Positions 53,185 to 62,085 of a stretch of 64,000 bases of DNA are shown here, one piece after another. This stretch comes from Nonomuraea sp. NEAU-A123 (lineage in GTDB: Bacteria; Actinomycetota; Actinomycetes; Streptosporangiales; Streptosporangiaceae), in contig NZ_JAHFZZ010000031.1 of assembly GCF_018603905.1 (NCBI RefSeq), forward strand, positions 53,114 through 117,113. Reading direction: 5' to 3'. Position numbers and translations under genes: made by a program. Within the stretch, counting starts at the first letter, position 1. Every line of letters starts with the position of its first letter. The notes under the pieces are model-generated. The model was not told the origin of the DNA. It saw nothing but the letters and a program-made list of their open reading frames with translations, and did no database searches.

Positions 53185-54858
53185 CTACAGCTGGATGATG
53201 TCGTAGTAGTCGAGGCGGTCGACGGTCAGCTTCAGCTTGCCGTGCCGACAGGAGAATGCCGGTGACTTCGACGGCGGGAAATCTGGCGAGACCAACGAGA
53301 CGCGGCGCGGGCAGGAGCCCAGGTCAGCCTGCACAACGAACCCTGACTGGGGCGCGATGCCCTGGTCGTAGTTGTGGTTGACGAGGTGGATGGAGCGCTT
53401 GCTGGTACCGCGCTGCACGAGCAGGCTCGCCGCGACGTTGGCCACACCCACCCGTACCGCCTGGGTGCCGATCGCGTTGTCCTTGAAGATCGCGCGATGG
53501 TCCTTGTAGAAGCGGGTGTACGTCTTGAAGAAGTCCATCATTCCGAGGTCCGTCGCGGTGGGGCTGCCGACTGTGTCCTTCAGGTGGAAGGCGGGGAAGA
53601 TGCCGTTCGCGTACGCCTCGGCGCCGAAGATCTGCCAGTAGTCCCTTTTCTCCTGCAGCGGCAGGTTGAGATAGTTGGTCATCATGTCGTTCGGCCAGTC
53701 GATGAACACGACGACCGGCACGTGGCCCGCGATCCGGGCGCTCTGCTCCTTCAGGTAGCGGTACTGCGACTGGAGCGACTTGGCGCCGTTGAGGTGGCCG
53801 TCGACCACCGGCACATAGTCGGCGCCTCGGAAGTCGGGCGTCTGCTCGTCCGGGTTCCACGGGTACATGCCGACGCTGTTGAAGTCCACGTAGGGCCACA
53901 GCCCGTTCGAGGAGATGAGAATGCCGCGGTGCTGGGTGCGCCAGGCGTACGCGCGCATCTCGTCGACGGTCTCTTTCCAGTACCGGCGGATGTACGTGGC
54001 GGTGAACGACGTGTCCTCGGCGTACATGCGGTTGGCGACCACCCGGCCCCACTCGGGAGCGAGCGCGTTCGCCGCGTTCAGGGGGTCTAGGTTCCAGCCG
54101 CCGGTTCGCAGGTAATCGCGGTAGTTGAAGTTGGCCGCCAGGTCGCCGGCCGGCACGTCGCGACGGAGGATGTTGTCGTCGGTCATGCCGAAGCGCGACT
54201 TCCAGTCCGCGGCGGTGAAGGTCGGATACTTCGCCAGGAGGTACCGGTTGAAGTCGGCGATCGCGTAGTCGTCGAAGCCCTCGTTGCCGTTGAAGCCGTA
54301 CTTCGACCCGCCGCTGAATCCGGCGTTGATCTCGTCGAAGTTGAGCCCGTCGACTCCGCCGTCGACCTGGATGCGTGCCCAGGAGAGGAGGTACTCGCGG
54401 TACTTGGGGTTGAAGATGTTGCCCCGCCGCGCCGGCTCCGGAAAGCCGAATTCGTCATGGGGTACCGGATTGCCGTCCGCGTCGCGCGTCGACATGTCGT
54501 CGAAGATTTCGGCGGTGGCGAAGTCCTTCGGGAAGATCACGCTCGCCGTGCCGCTGCCCATGAAGTTGATGCCCTTGGCGTGGTAGCGGTCGATCTGCGC
54601 GAAGTTGTAGTCAGCTGCCTCGTCCCCCGCCGTGGACCACTTCCCGATCGCGCGGATGGTGGTGTCCGGGTCGAGCTCGTAGACCTGCGGGTCCTCCTCG
54701 TGCACGTCCGACTGGCTGAACCCGTACACGACGAAGTCCCCCGCCCTGGACGGGCTTCCGGTGGCGCCTGCGGCCGGCGCCGACTGTCCCGACACCGCGA
54801 GCGCCACCGCCACGATGCCAGCTGACCAGCGCAACAGCCCAGATCGCCGTGGCATCAT
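53185..54858 (-). CDS. Secreted TIM-barrel-like protein, putative glycoside hydrolase
   Basis: The 557-residue protein starts at ATG 54858 (AGGGGGAC just before; a longer frame from 54978 lacks this). MMPRRSGLLRWSAGIVAVAL is a Tat/Sec-like signal ending near PAAGA. The mature chain alternates strand-helix units: KGINFMGSGTASVIFP, VDGGVDGLNFDEINAGF (DE at a strand end, possible catalytic acid), GILISSNGLWPYVDFNSVGM, VPVVVFIDWPNDMM and an aromatic, all-beta C-terminal part (RSIHLVNHNYDQGIAPQSGF). This resembles secreted family hydrolases with a barrel plus beta-sandwich, but no specific GH family is recognised. No binding or transport genes are adjacent. Confidence 0.65.
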   Translation of the reverse strand: MMPRRSGLLRWSAGIVAVALAVSGQSAPAAGATGSPSRAGDFVVYGFSQSDVHEEDPQVYELDPDTTIRAIGKWSTAGDEAADYNFAQIDRYHAKGINFMGSGTASVIFPKDFATAEIFDDMSTRDADGNPVPHDEFGFPEPARRGNIFNPKYREYLLSWARIQVDGGVDGLNFDEINAGFSGGSKYGFNGNEGFDDYAIADFNRYLLAKYPTFTAADWKSRFGMTDDNILRRDVPAGDLAANFNYRDYLRTGGWNLDPLNAANALAPEWGRVVANRMYAEDTSFTATYIRRYWKETVDEMRAYAWRTQHRGILISSNGLWPYVDFNSVGMYPWNPDEQTPDFRGADYVPVVDGHLNGAKSLQSQYRYLKEQSARIAGHVPVVVFIDWPNDMMTNYLNLPLQEKRDYWQIFGAEAYANGIFPAFHLKDTVGSPTATDLGMMDFFKTYTRFYKDHRAIFKDNAIGTQAVRVGVANVAASLLVQRGTSKRSIHLVNHNYDQGIAPQSGFVVQADLGSCPRRVSLVSPDFPPSKSPAFSCRHGKLKLTVDRLDYYDIIQL

Positions 54859-55098
54859 GTCCCCCTGGGGGCTTCGGCGCTGCTCGGCGGCAGATTTTCG
54901 AAAGCATATGCCCGGGTTGTCGATGTTTGGAAGCGCTCGATCCGGCTCGGGCCGAAGGGCCCCCGCGCCTAAGATCATCGCGTCGGATGGACCGTGTCGC
55001 CGTTTCCCCGGGCGTGTTTCAGAAGTTGTGGGTTGGCTGACGTGGTTTCGTGGTCGGCGCTCGTTGACCTGTGTTCGGGGCTGAACCCATGACGCGCG

Positions 55099-56841
55099 TC
55101 ACGGGCGCGGGATGTTGCGCAGGTTCGAGCGGGCAAGTTGGATCATGCGGCCCACGCCGCCGCTGAGCACGAGCTTGCTGGTGGTGGTGGCGAAGCCGGC
55201 CAGTTGCTGGCCGGTGATGTGTGGGGGCATGGACAGGGCGTTGGGGTCGGTGACGAGATCGAGGAGGGCCGGTCCGTCGTGGTCCAGCGTCTGGCGTAGC
55301 GCGTCCCGCACGTCGCGTGGATCGTCGACCCGTACGCCGTGGATTCCGGCCGCGCGGGCGATGGCCGCGTAGTCGGTGTGGGGGTAAGTGGTGCCGTACG
55401 GCGGGAAGCCGGCGACCATCATCTCCAGGTCGACCATGCCGAGCGCGGAGTTGTTGAAGAGCACGATCTTGACGGGCAGATCGTACTGGGTCAGCGTGAG
55501 CAGGTCGCCCATCAGCATGGAGAGTCCGCCGTCGCCCGAGAGGGAGATGACTTGCCGGCCGCGGTCGGTCAGTTGCGCGCCGATGGCCTGTGGCATGGCG
55601 TTGGCCATCGATCCGTGGCTGAAAGAGCCGAGCAGGCGGCGCCGGCCGTTCGGGGACAGGTAGCGGGCCGCCCACACGGTGCACATGCCGGTGTCGACGG
55701 TGAAGACGGCGTCGTCGGCGGCCTCGTCGTCCAGCAGGGAGGTGACGTATTCGGGGTGGATCGGGCGGTGCCGTTCGACGTCGCGGGTGTAGGCGGTGAC
55801 GACGCCTTCCAGGGCGGCGGCGTGCTTTTGCAGCATCCGGTCCAGGAAGCGGCGGTCGCTCTTCTCCCGCACCTGCGGCGCCACGGCGAGCAGGGTCTCG
55901 CGGACGTCGCCCCAGACGGCCAGGTCCAGTCTGCAGCGGCGGCCCAGGTTCTCGGCGCGGATGTCGACCTGGACGACGCGTACGTCCTCGGGCAGGAACG
56001 CGGTGTAGGGGAAGTCGGTGCCCAGCAGGATGAGCAGGTCGGCTTCGTGCATCGCCTCATAGGCGGCGCCATAGCCGATCAGGCCGGACATGCCGACGTC
56101 GAACGGGTTGTCGTACTGGATCCATTCCTTGCCGCGCAGCGCGTGTCCGACCGGTGCCTTGACGCGTTCGGCGAAGGCCATGACCTCCTGATGGGCGTCG
56201 GCGGTGCCGCTGCCGCAGAACAGCGTGACCCTCTCGGCCTCGTCGACCAGCCTGGCCAGCTCGGCGACCTCGGCCTCGGCGGGACGTACGACCGGTCGCC
56301 GGGTGAGGATCGCCACTTCCGCGCCCGGCTGCGCGGTGTCCTGGCCGGCGATGTCTCCCGACATGCTGACGACGGCGACCCCGCCCAGGCCGATGGCGTG
56401 CTGGATGGCGGTCTGCAGGATGCGTGGCATCTGCTCCGGGTGTGAGATCAGCTCGGAGTAGTGGCTGCACTCGGCGAACAACCGTTCCGGGTGGGTCTCC
56501 TGGAAGTAGGAGGTGCCGATCTCGGCGCTGGGGATGTGCGCGGCCAGCGCCAGCACCGGCGCCATGCTGCGATGCGCGTCGAACAATCCGTTGATCAAAT
56601 GCAGATGACCAGGGCCGCAGCTGCCCGCACACGCGCCCAGCCGCCCGGTGAGCTGCGCCTCCGCACCTGCCGCGAACGCTCCCACCTCCTCGTGCCGCAC
56701 CTGCACCCATTCGATCGCCGGATGACGGCGTACGGCGTCGGTGACGGGATTGAGGCTGTCACCGACGACTCCGTACAATCGCTCGACCCCGGCTCGCGCG
56801 AGGATGTCGACGAACTGCTCCGCGACGCTTTGCTTGGCCAT
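55099..56841 (-). CDS. poxB: ThDP-dependent enzyme, pyruvate dehydrogenase (quinone)-like (PoxB)
   Basis: The 580-residue protein starts at ATG 56841 (MAKQSVAEQFVDILARAGVE). The N-terminal ThDP-Pyr domain has YGVVGDSLNPVTDAV and HEEVGAFAAGAEAQLTG (the activating Glu), followed by a central FAD/nucleotide domain (LLILLGTDFPYTAFLP). The C-terminal ThDP-binding motif GDGGLSMLMGDLLTLTQYDL extends through to KIVLFNNSALG. This is the PoxB/pyruvate-oxidase pattern. PoxB oxidises pyruvate to acetate and CO2 and feeds electrons to the quinone pool. It is the last gene of a run with a P450 and a ferredoxin-reductase fusion; whether they cooperate is unknown. Confidence 0.85.
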   Translation of the reverse strand: MAKQSVAEQFVDILARAGVERLYGVVGDSLNPVTDAVRRHPAIEWVQVRHEEVGAFAAGAEAQLTGRLGACAGSCGPGHLHLINGLFDAHRSMAPVLALAAHIPSAEIGTSYFQETHPERLFAECSHYSELISHPEQMPRILQTAIQHAIGLGGVAVVSMSGDIAGQDTAQPGAEVAILTRRPVVRPAEAEVAELARLVDEAERVTLFCGSGTADAHQEVMAFAERVKAPVGHALRGKEWIQYDNPFDVGMSGLIGYGAAYEAMHEADLLILLGTDFPYTAFLPEDVRVVQVDIRAENLGRRCRLDLAVWGDVRETLLAVAPQVREKSDRRFLDRMLQKHAAALEGVVTAYTRDVERHRPIHPEYVTSLLDDEAADDAVFTVDTGMCTVWAARYLSPNGRRRLLGSFSHGSMANAMPQAIGAQLTDRGRQVISLSGDGGLSMLMGDLLTLTQYDLPVKIVLFNNSALGMVDLEMMVAGFPPYGTTYPHTDYAAIARAAGIHGVRVDDPRDVRDALRQTLDHDGPALLDLVTDPNALSMPPHITGQQLAGFATTTSKLVLSGGVGRMIQLARSNLRNIPRP

Positions 56842-56981
56842 ATCCCGACGCCCCCGTCTGCTCGAAACCCCCGGCCGACCGGCGGGCCCCCGCCCTCGAT
56901 CAGCCGAATCTCCATCGAATCGCCTTGTCCTGCTGGATTCCCCTAGCGTTCCCGTTTCCGCCGGTACGAAGAGTGCGGTGA

Positions 56982-58217
56982 TCACGAGGAGGGGGCTACC
57001 CCGTCGAAGGCGACCGGCAGGTGGCTGGGGCCGCGCAGGCGCGGGTTCGGCCGGTAAGGGGGCGGGTCGGTGAGCAGGCGGGGATTGCGTAGCCGGTGAA
57101 CGAGTTCGGTCAGCGCGAGCTGTGTTTCGAGCCGGGCCAGGGGCGCGCCGAAGCAGTAGTGGATGCCGCTGTTGAAGCCCAGGTGCTCGTTGTCTGGGCG
57201 GTCGGGGTCGAACCGGTCTGGGTTGTCGAAGCGGTCGGGGTCACGGTTGCCGGCGGCCAGTGCCAGGACGATGGAGGCGCCTTGGGGGATGGTGGTGCCG
57301 GCGATGTCGATGTCGGTCAGAGCGATGCGCCGCAGGGCGAAGTGCACCGGCGGCTCGTAGCGCAGCAGCTCCTCGACAAGGGGGTCGATCAGTTCGGGCT
57401 CCTCGCGCAGCCTGTTGAGGGTGTCGGGGTGGCGCAGCAGGGTCAGCATGCCGTTGGTGATGAGGTTGACGGTGGTCTCGTGGCCGGCCACGAACAGCAA
57501 GATGGCGTTGGCCAGCAGTTCCTGACGCGACAGCCCTCCGCAGGTGGGGTCGTCGGCGGCCAACGTGGACAGCAGGTCGTCGCCCTGGTTGGCGAGGCTG
57601 CTTTCGATCACATCGTTCAGGTACGAGCTCATCTCGCGCTGGGTGGTGGCGAGCAGGCGCTCCGGGTCCTCGGTCCTGGGGTCGAGCGTCTCGATGAGCG
57701 CGTCGGCCCACTTGCTGAAACGCGGTTCGTCCTCTCGAGGCACGCCCAGCAGCGAGCAGATCACCGTGACCGGCAGCGGGTAGGCGAAGTCGTGGACGAT
57801 GTCCACCTGATCCCTGCCCTCGAACCCGTCGATGAGCGTCGTGACGATCTCGGTTATCCGGCCGCGCATGCCCTCGATCCGGCCGGGCGTCTCCGGCGGC
57901 CCGAAGTGCCGCATCACGGCACGCCGGCTCCGATCGTGGGCGGGAGGGTCGAGATGGATGAAGGAGGTCGGCGGCTCCCCCGAGCGCTCATCCTCGCCGG
58001 GCCGCCCGACGTCGGGGCCGCTGAGCCGGTCGGAGCTGACGCGCGGATCGTGCAGCAACGCGACGATCTCCCGGTAGGTGCTGACCACGTAGCTGCCGTC
58101 GTCCTGCCGCGCCACGGGCGTCTTGCGCAGTTCGGCGTACAGCGGGTAGGGGTTCGCGCGGTTCGACTGGTCCAGGACCTGCTCGTAGACGCTGGTCGGA
58201 GTGCTGCTCTGCGGCAT
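56982..58217 (-). CDS. Cytochrome P450
   Basis: The 411-residue P450 shows an I-helix LFVAGHETTVNL (about 243-254), the K-helix ELLRYEPP (ExxR, about 290-300), an R in LRRIALTDID, and the heme loop LGFNSGIHYCFGAPLARLE with Cys near 358, typical of CYP105/107-like bacterial class I enzymes. It lies 50 bases downstream of the ferredoxin-reductase fusion on the same strand, which presumably supplies its electrons. The substrate is unknown. Confidence 0.95.
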   Translation of the reverse strand: MPQSSTPTSVYEQVLDQSNRANPYPLYAELRKTPVARQDDGSYVVSTYREIVALLHDPRVSSDRLSGPDVGRPGEDERSGEPPTSFIHLDPPAHDRSRRAVMRHFGPPETPGRIEGMRGRITEIVTTLIDGFEGRDQVDIVHDFAYPLPVTVICSLLGVPREDEPRFSKWADALIETLDPRTEDPERLLATTQREMSSYLNDVIESSLANQGDDLLSTLAADDPTCGGLSRQELLANAILLFVAGHETTVNLITNGMLTLLRHPDTLNRLREEPELIDPLVEELLRYEPPVHFALRRIALTDIDIAGTTIPQGASIVLALAAGNRDPDRFDNPDRFDPDRPDNEHLGFNSGIHYCFGAPLARLETQLALTELVHRLRNPRLLTDPPPYRPNPRLRGPSHLPVAFDGVAPSS

Positions 58218-58267
58218 GGTGACGGTTCCTTGTGCGGAGTTGTACGCGGCGGTTCAGGATTGGGCGG

Positions 58268-59881
58268 TCAGGCGCGGCGGCGTACCAGCGTGGCGCGGCG
58301 TTCGCCGGGGTCGTGGCCGGTCACCACGACCGTGGCGTTCTGCGTGGCCGCGACGTGGTCGGACACTTCTGCCGCGACCGGGCGCAGCTCGACGGGCCCC
58401 TCTGCGGTGGCTAGCTCGGGCGGGAACGGCGCCGCCCGCTCGATCAGCTGCTGGTAGAAGGGCAGCCACATCGCCTGGTCGACGGTGACCGCGGCGGTGA
58501 TGCGTCCCTGATAGCCGTAGACGGCGACGAAACGCCGCTCCTCCACCGAACCCTGGGCGATCACGACCTGGTCCGCGAAGGTCGGCACCCCGACGGATTT
58601 GATATTGAGGCCGAACTGGCTGGACCAGAAGACCGGCAGCCACAGGTGCGGCCAGCGTTCGCTCTGGTCGCACAGCATGTTGTGGGCGGCCACTTCCGCC
58701 TGGGCGACGGCGTTGCCCCAGTGCTCCAGAGTCACGAACTGGTAGCCGTAGACCGGGTGAGGGAAGCGCGCGATGTCCCCGGCGGCGAAGATGTCGTCGG
58801 TGACGACGCCGTTGACATCGACGGCACGGCAGCCCGCGTCGCAGGCCACGCCCCATACGCCGGCCGCCAGGCCGGAGTCGTCCAGCCATTCGACGTTGCG
58901 GACTCCGCCGAGCGCGACCACCGCGGTGTCCACCTCCAGTGTGCTGTCGTCGGACAGGCGCGCGGAGCGCAACCGGCCGGACGAGTCGCCCTCCAGGGCC
59001 GTGACCGAGGTGTCGCAGCGCAGGTCCACGCCGTGCTCGCGCTGGATGTCGGCGGCGATCGCGCCGATCACTCCGCCCAGCGCTCCGGACAGCGGGGCCG
59101 GACCGCGCTCGGCGACCGTCACCGGCCGGCCCAGTTCCCGGCAGACCGAGGCGCATTCCGAGCCGGTGAAGCCGGCGCCGATGACCAGGACCCGCCCGTC
59201 AGTGGCGGCAAGGTGCCGGCGCAGCCCGGCCGCATCCTCCATCGTGCGCAGCACGAACACCCCGTCCAGGGCCGCCTCCTCCGGCTTGAACCAGGGCCGG
59301 GCGCTCATCCCCGTGGCGATCAGCAGCCGGTCGAAGCCCACCTGCCGGCCATCGGCCAGACGCACCTGCCGGCCCGGCAGGTCCAGCCCCACCGCCCGCT
59401 GCCCCAGCAGCCACTCGGCGTCCAGCTCGCCGAACCGGGGCAGCGCGGTGTGGTCGGGCGGGACCTGCCCGACCATCACCTGCTTGGACAGCGGCGGCCG
59501 GTCGTAGGGCTCGTGCTGTTCGTCGCCGATCAGCGTCAACGGTCCGGTGAACCCCTCACGCCGCAGCACCATGGCGGCTCGCAGGCCCGCCAGCGAAGCG
59601 CCGACGATGACGATGCGGCCCTTCCACCTGGTTCTCTGACCGTTCTGGGCGGCCGGTCGCGCGCGCCTCTTCCCTTTCGCCACAGGAGTGACGGGCCCGT
59701 CGACGTGGACGGCCTGGACGGGGCACGCCCCCACCGCCCGCATCACCCGATCACGCTCGGCGTCATCCGGGTTCGGGTCGTAGATCAGCGCCTCCTGCCC
59801 GTGCAAGGCGAAGACGCCCGGCGCCGCGAAGACGCACTGACCGTAACCCTGGCACCGCGTGAGATCAACGATCACGCGCAT
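58268..59881 (-). CDS. Fused ferredoxin-ferredoxin reductase (P450 redox partner)
   Basis: The 537-residue protein starts at ATG 59881, with MRVIVDLTRCQGYGQCVFAA; the longer in-frame start (60061) carries no ferredoxin features. Residues 1-65 are a small ferredoxin with CQGYGQC and GACPVQAV, the C-x5-C...CP pattern of 3Fe-4S or related clusters in P450 electron transfer. A Lys/Arg linker follows (KGKRRARPAAQ). Residues about 90-500 are a two-domain FAD/NAD(P)H reductase: IVIVGASLAGLRAAMVLRRE, GRVLVIGAGFTGSECASVCR, IFAAGDIARFPHPVYG. Fusions of this kind are uncommon but self-explanatory upstream of a P450. Confidence 0.88.
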   Translation of the reverse strand: MRVIVDLTRCQGYGQCVFAAPGVFALHGQEALIYDPNPDDAERDRVMRAVGACPVQAVHVDGPVTPVAKGKRRARPAAQNGQRTRWKGRIVIVGASLAGLRAAMVLRREGFTGPLTLIGDEQHEPYDRPPLSKQVMVGQVPPDHTALPRFGELDAEWLLGQRAVGLDLPGRQVRLADGRQVGFDRLLIATGMSARPWFKPEEAALDGVFVLRTMEDAAGLRRHLAATDGRVLVIGAGFTGSECASVCRELGRPVTVAERGPAPLSGALGGVIGAIAADIQREHGVDLRCDTSVTALEGDSSGRLRSARLSDDSTLEVDTAVVALGGVRNVEWLDDSGLAAGVWGVACDAGCRAVDVNGVVTDDIFAAGDIARFPHPVYGYQFVTLEHWGNAVAQAEVAAHNMLCDQSERWPHLWLPVFWSSQFGLNIKSVGVPTFADQVVIAQGSVEERRFVAVYGYQGRITAAVTVDQAMWLPFYQQLIERAAPFPPELATAEGPVELRPVAAEVSDHVAATQNATVVVTGHDPGERRATLVRRRA

Positions 59882-60090
59882 CAGAACCCCCAGCGAGACG
59901 GGGGCACAGCTACGTCCCGTCCGCACGCGAAAGGAAAGCCTGGCCGTCTCTGCCCCCGAACATGAAAACGGCCATGGCGGCAGCATCAGACAGATGCCGA
60001 AACGCCTTCCCCGGACGTACGGTTTGCCATACCCGCTGGACAGGCCCACCCAACCGTTCACCCGGTGTGTCTAGCCATAATGGGTCGAAT

Positions 60091-60690
60091 ATGAAGCCGA
60101 AAATTGAGCTGTTCTGGCCGGTCAACGCCGATGAAGCCCTCCGCGCCGAGATCCACAGGGTCTTGCGAGCGGTCGTCGAATCGGGAGGCGCGGTCGGCTA
60201 TCTGGAGCCACCCGACCGCGACGAGGCCGACGCCTGGCTGGCCGGCGTGCTCGATGCCGTACAACGCGACGATGCGGCCTTGGCACTGGCCCTTGTGGAC
60301 GGGCGGGTCGAAGGAATGGGGCTCTGGATGCGTGGGTCGGCGCCGATCTTCACGCGCTCCGCCGAGATAGGGAAGATCATGGCGCACCCCTCGGCGAGAG
60401 GACTCGGACTGGGCCGGTTGATCGTGAGCGCACTCATCGACCACGCACGACAGGCCGGCATCGAGACCCTGACGCTAGGAGCGCGCGGCAACAACCTCGG
60501 AGCGATCGACCTCTACGAGCGGCTCGGCTTCCGCGAGTGGGGCAGGTTGCCCAACATCATCGAGGTGGGCGACCTCCGCTTCGACGAGGTCCGGATGTAC
60601 CTGGAGCTGGGACGAGACGCCAAGGTCGTCCTGCATGGTTCACAGGCGGGTGGGCCAGGCTCCTCCCCCCGCCGGCAATCAAGGACCTGA
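60091..60690 (+). CDS. GNAT-family N-acetyltransferase
   Basis: The 199-residue protein starts at ATG 60091 (MKPKIELFWPVNADEAL), just after an upstream region without ribosome site for longer starts. Motif A of the GNAT fold is KIMAHPSARGLGLGRLIVSA (the acetyl-CoA RGxGxG loop) near residues 92-111, followed by ARGNNLGAIDLYERLGFREW (motif B). The amine substrate is unknown. It is convergent with the sugar-uptake operon. Confidence 0.85.
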   Translation: MKPKIELFWPVNADEALRAEIHRVLRAVVESGGAVGYLEPPDRDEADAWLAGVLDAVQRDDAALALALVDGRVEGMGLWMRGSAPIFTRSAEIGKIMAHPSARGLGLGRLIVSALIDHARQAGIETLTLGARGNNLGAIDLYERLGFREWGRLPNIIEVGDLRFDEVRMYLELGRDAKVVLHGSQAGGPGSSPRRQSRT

Positions 60691-60739
60691 CGGAGGCCGG
60701 CGTTCCCATAGATGGCCCGCCGGGGTGACCGGCCGTCGG

Positions 60740-62020
60740 TCAGGCGTCGGCCAGGCGGGTGCCGTCGTCGGTCAGGCGAACGGCGCGGCCGGTGGCGGCC
60801 GAGCGGGTGGCCGCGGCTCCCACCAGCACACTGCGGATGCCGTCGCGGTACCCGGCAGGACGGCCCAGTGGATCCTCGCTCGGGCCGCGGAAGACGTCGT
60901 TCAGCAGCAGTCGGTCGCCGCCGCCGTGGCCGCCCTCTCCCTGCTCGATCGGGATCTCCTCGCGCTCCTGCCAGTGCCGGTGCAGGGTGAGCCGCTCCCA
61001 GGCTCCGGCCGCATGTTGCTTGGTGGCGGCGCTCGGGTCGATCGCGGCGTGCGGCGGCGTCCACGATCGCTCGCAGACCTCCAGCTCGACGCGCCCGGCC
61101 GTGCCGTTGAAGACGACGCGGTAGCCCTCGGAGGGGGCGTGCGCGGTGAGGGAGTAGGTGAGCATGGCCCGGTTCGCGTAGCGGACGAGGACCGACATGT
61201 TGTCGTCGATCGTCACGCCCGGCCCGAAGACGTCCTGGTCGCGGATGTAGCCGTCCTCGTGCTCGGCGTCCAGGTAGAGGCGCTTGAGCCGCTCGTCGGT
61301 GGAGATGTCCAGGATGAACGGGTCGGTGCCCAGGCCCGGCGCGCCCTGGCCGCGGGACGGGCGCGGGCCCCGGGGCAGGGCCTGGCCGTAGAAGCGCAGG
61401 TCGGTCTGGGCGAAGACGAGTTCGGGCGCCGCCGCGAGCCACCAGTTGACCAGGTCGAAGTGGTGGGTGGACTTGTGGACGAGCAGGCCGCCCGAGTTGA
61501 CCTTGTCGCGGTGCCAGCGGCGGAAGTAGTCGGCGCCGTGGATGGTGTCGAGCGCCCACTCGAAGTGGACCGAGGTGACATCACCGATCTCGCCCGCGCT
61601 GATCAGCCGTTTCACCGCCGAGTTGCGCGGCGAGTAGCGGTAGTTGAAGGTCACCACCAGTTTGCCCGGATTGCGCTCGGCGGCGGCGGCGATGGCCTCG
61701 CAGCCCTCGGCGTCCACCGTCAACGGCTTCTCCACGATGACGTCGAGCCCCGCGTCGAGCGCGGCGACGACATAGCGGGCGTGCGTCGCGTCCACCGTGG
61801 TGACCACGACGGCGTCGGCCAGCTCCAGCAGCTTGCCGAACTCGTCCGGACGGAAGCGGGGCACCTCGCCGCCGATGCGCTCGGCGTAGTAGTCCATGCG
61901 GGTCTGGTTGGTGTCGCAGAGCCCGACGATCGTACCGGTGTCCCGCCAGTCGCCCAGCAGGGCGTCGATGTACATCCGGGCGCGGTGACCGAGGCCGACG
62001 AAGGCGTACCTGGTGCTCAA
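60740..62020 (-). CDS. Gfo/Idh/MocA-family oxidoreductase
   Basis: The 426-residue protein begins STRYAFVGLGHRARMYIDAL (GxGxxA NAD fold), with DAVVVTTVDATHARYVVAAL and DVIVEKPLT (the conserved EKP motif) near residue 95, and the C-terminal substrate domain (SGGLLVHKSTHHFDLVNWWL, catalytic HxxD region). It follows the sugar-binding lipoprotein gene by 65 bases on the same strand and likely oxidises or epimerises the imported sugar. Sugar identity unknown. Confidence 0.9.
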   Translation of the reverse strand: MSTRYAFVGLGHRARMYIDALLGDWRDTGTIVGLCDTNQTRMDYYAERIGGEVPRFRPDEFGKLLELADAVVVTTVDATHARYVVAALDAGLDVIVEKPLTVDAEGCEAIAAAAERNPGKLVVTFNYRYSPRNSAVKRLISAGEIGDVTSVHFEWALDTIHGADYFRRWHRDKVNSGGLLVHKSTHHFDLVNWWLAAAPELVFAQTDLRFYGQALPRGPRPSRGQGAPGLGTDPFILDISTDERLKRLYLDAEHEDGYIRDQDVFGPGVTIDDNMSVLVRYANRAMLTYSLTAHAPSEGYRVVFNGTAGRVELEVCERSWTPPHAAIDPSAATKQHAAGAWERLTLHRHWQEREEIPIEQGEGGHGGGDRLLLNDVFRGPSEDPLGRPAGYRDGIRSVLVGAAATRSAATGRAVRLTDDGTRLADA

Positions 62021-62085
62021 CTTCTCTCCCCGAGTAGAAATGACGGGCCGGAGCCGCTGACGGCCCCGGCCCTGCGGTACCGGCC

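Noticed and set aside
53374..54090. Long plus-strand frame opposite the secreted barrel protein
   Set aside because: It is a low-complexity, Val/Gly/Arg-rich shadow without motifs; the opposite strand has a signal peptide and coherent strand-helix pattern.
55090..55101. Palindrome TGACGCGCGTCA as terminator of poxB
   Set aside because: It overlaps the last codons of the gene, has no loop and is probably a chance palindrome in coding sequence.
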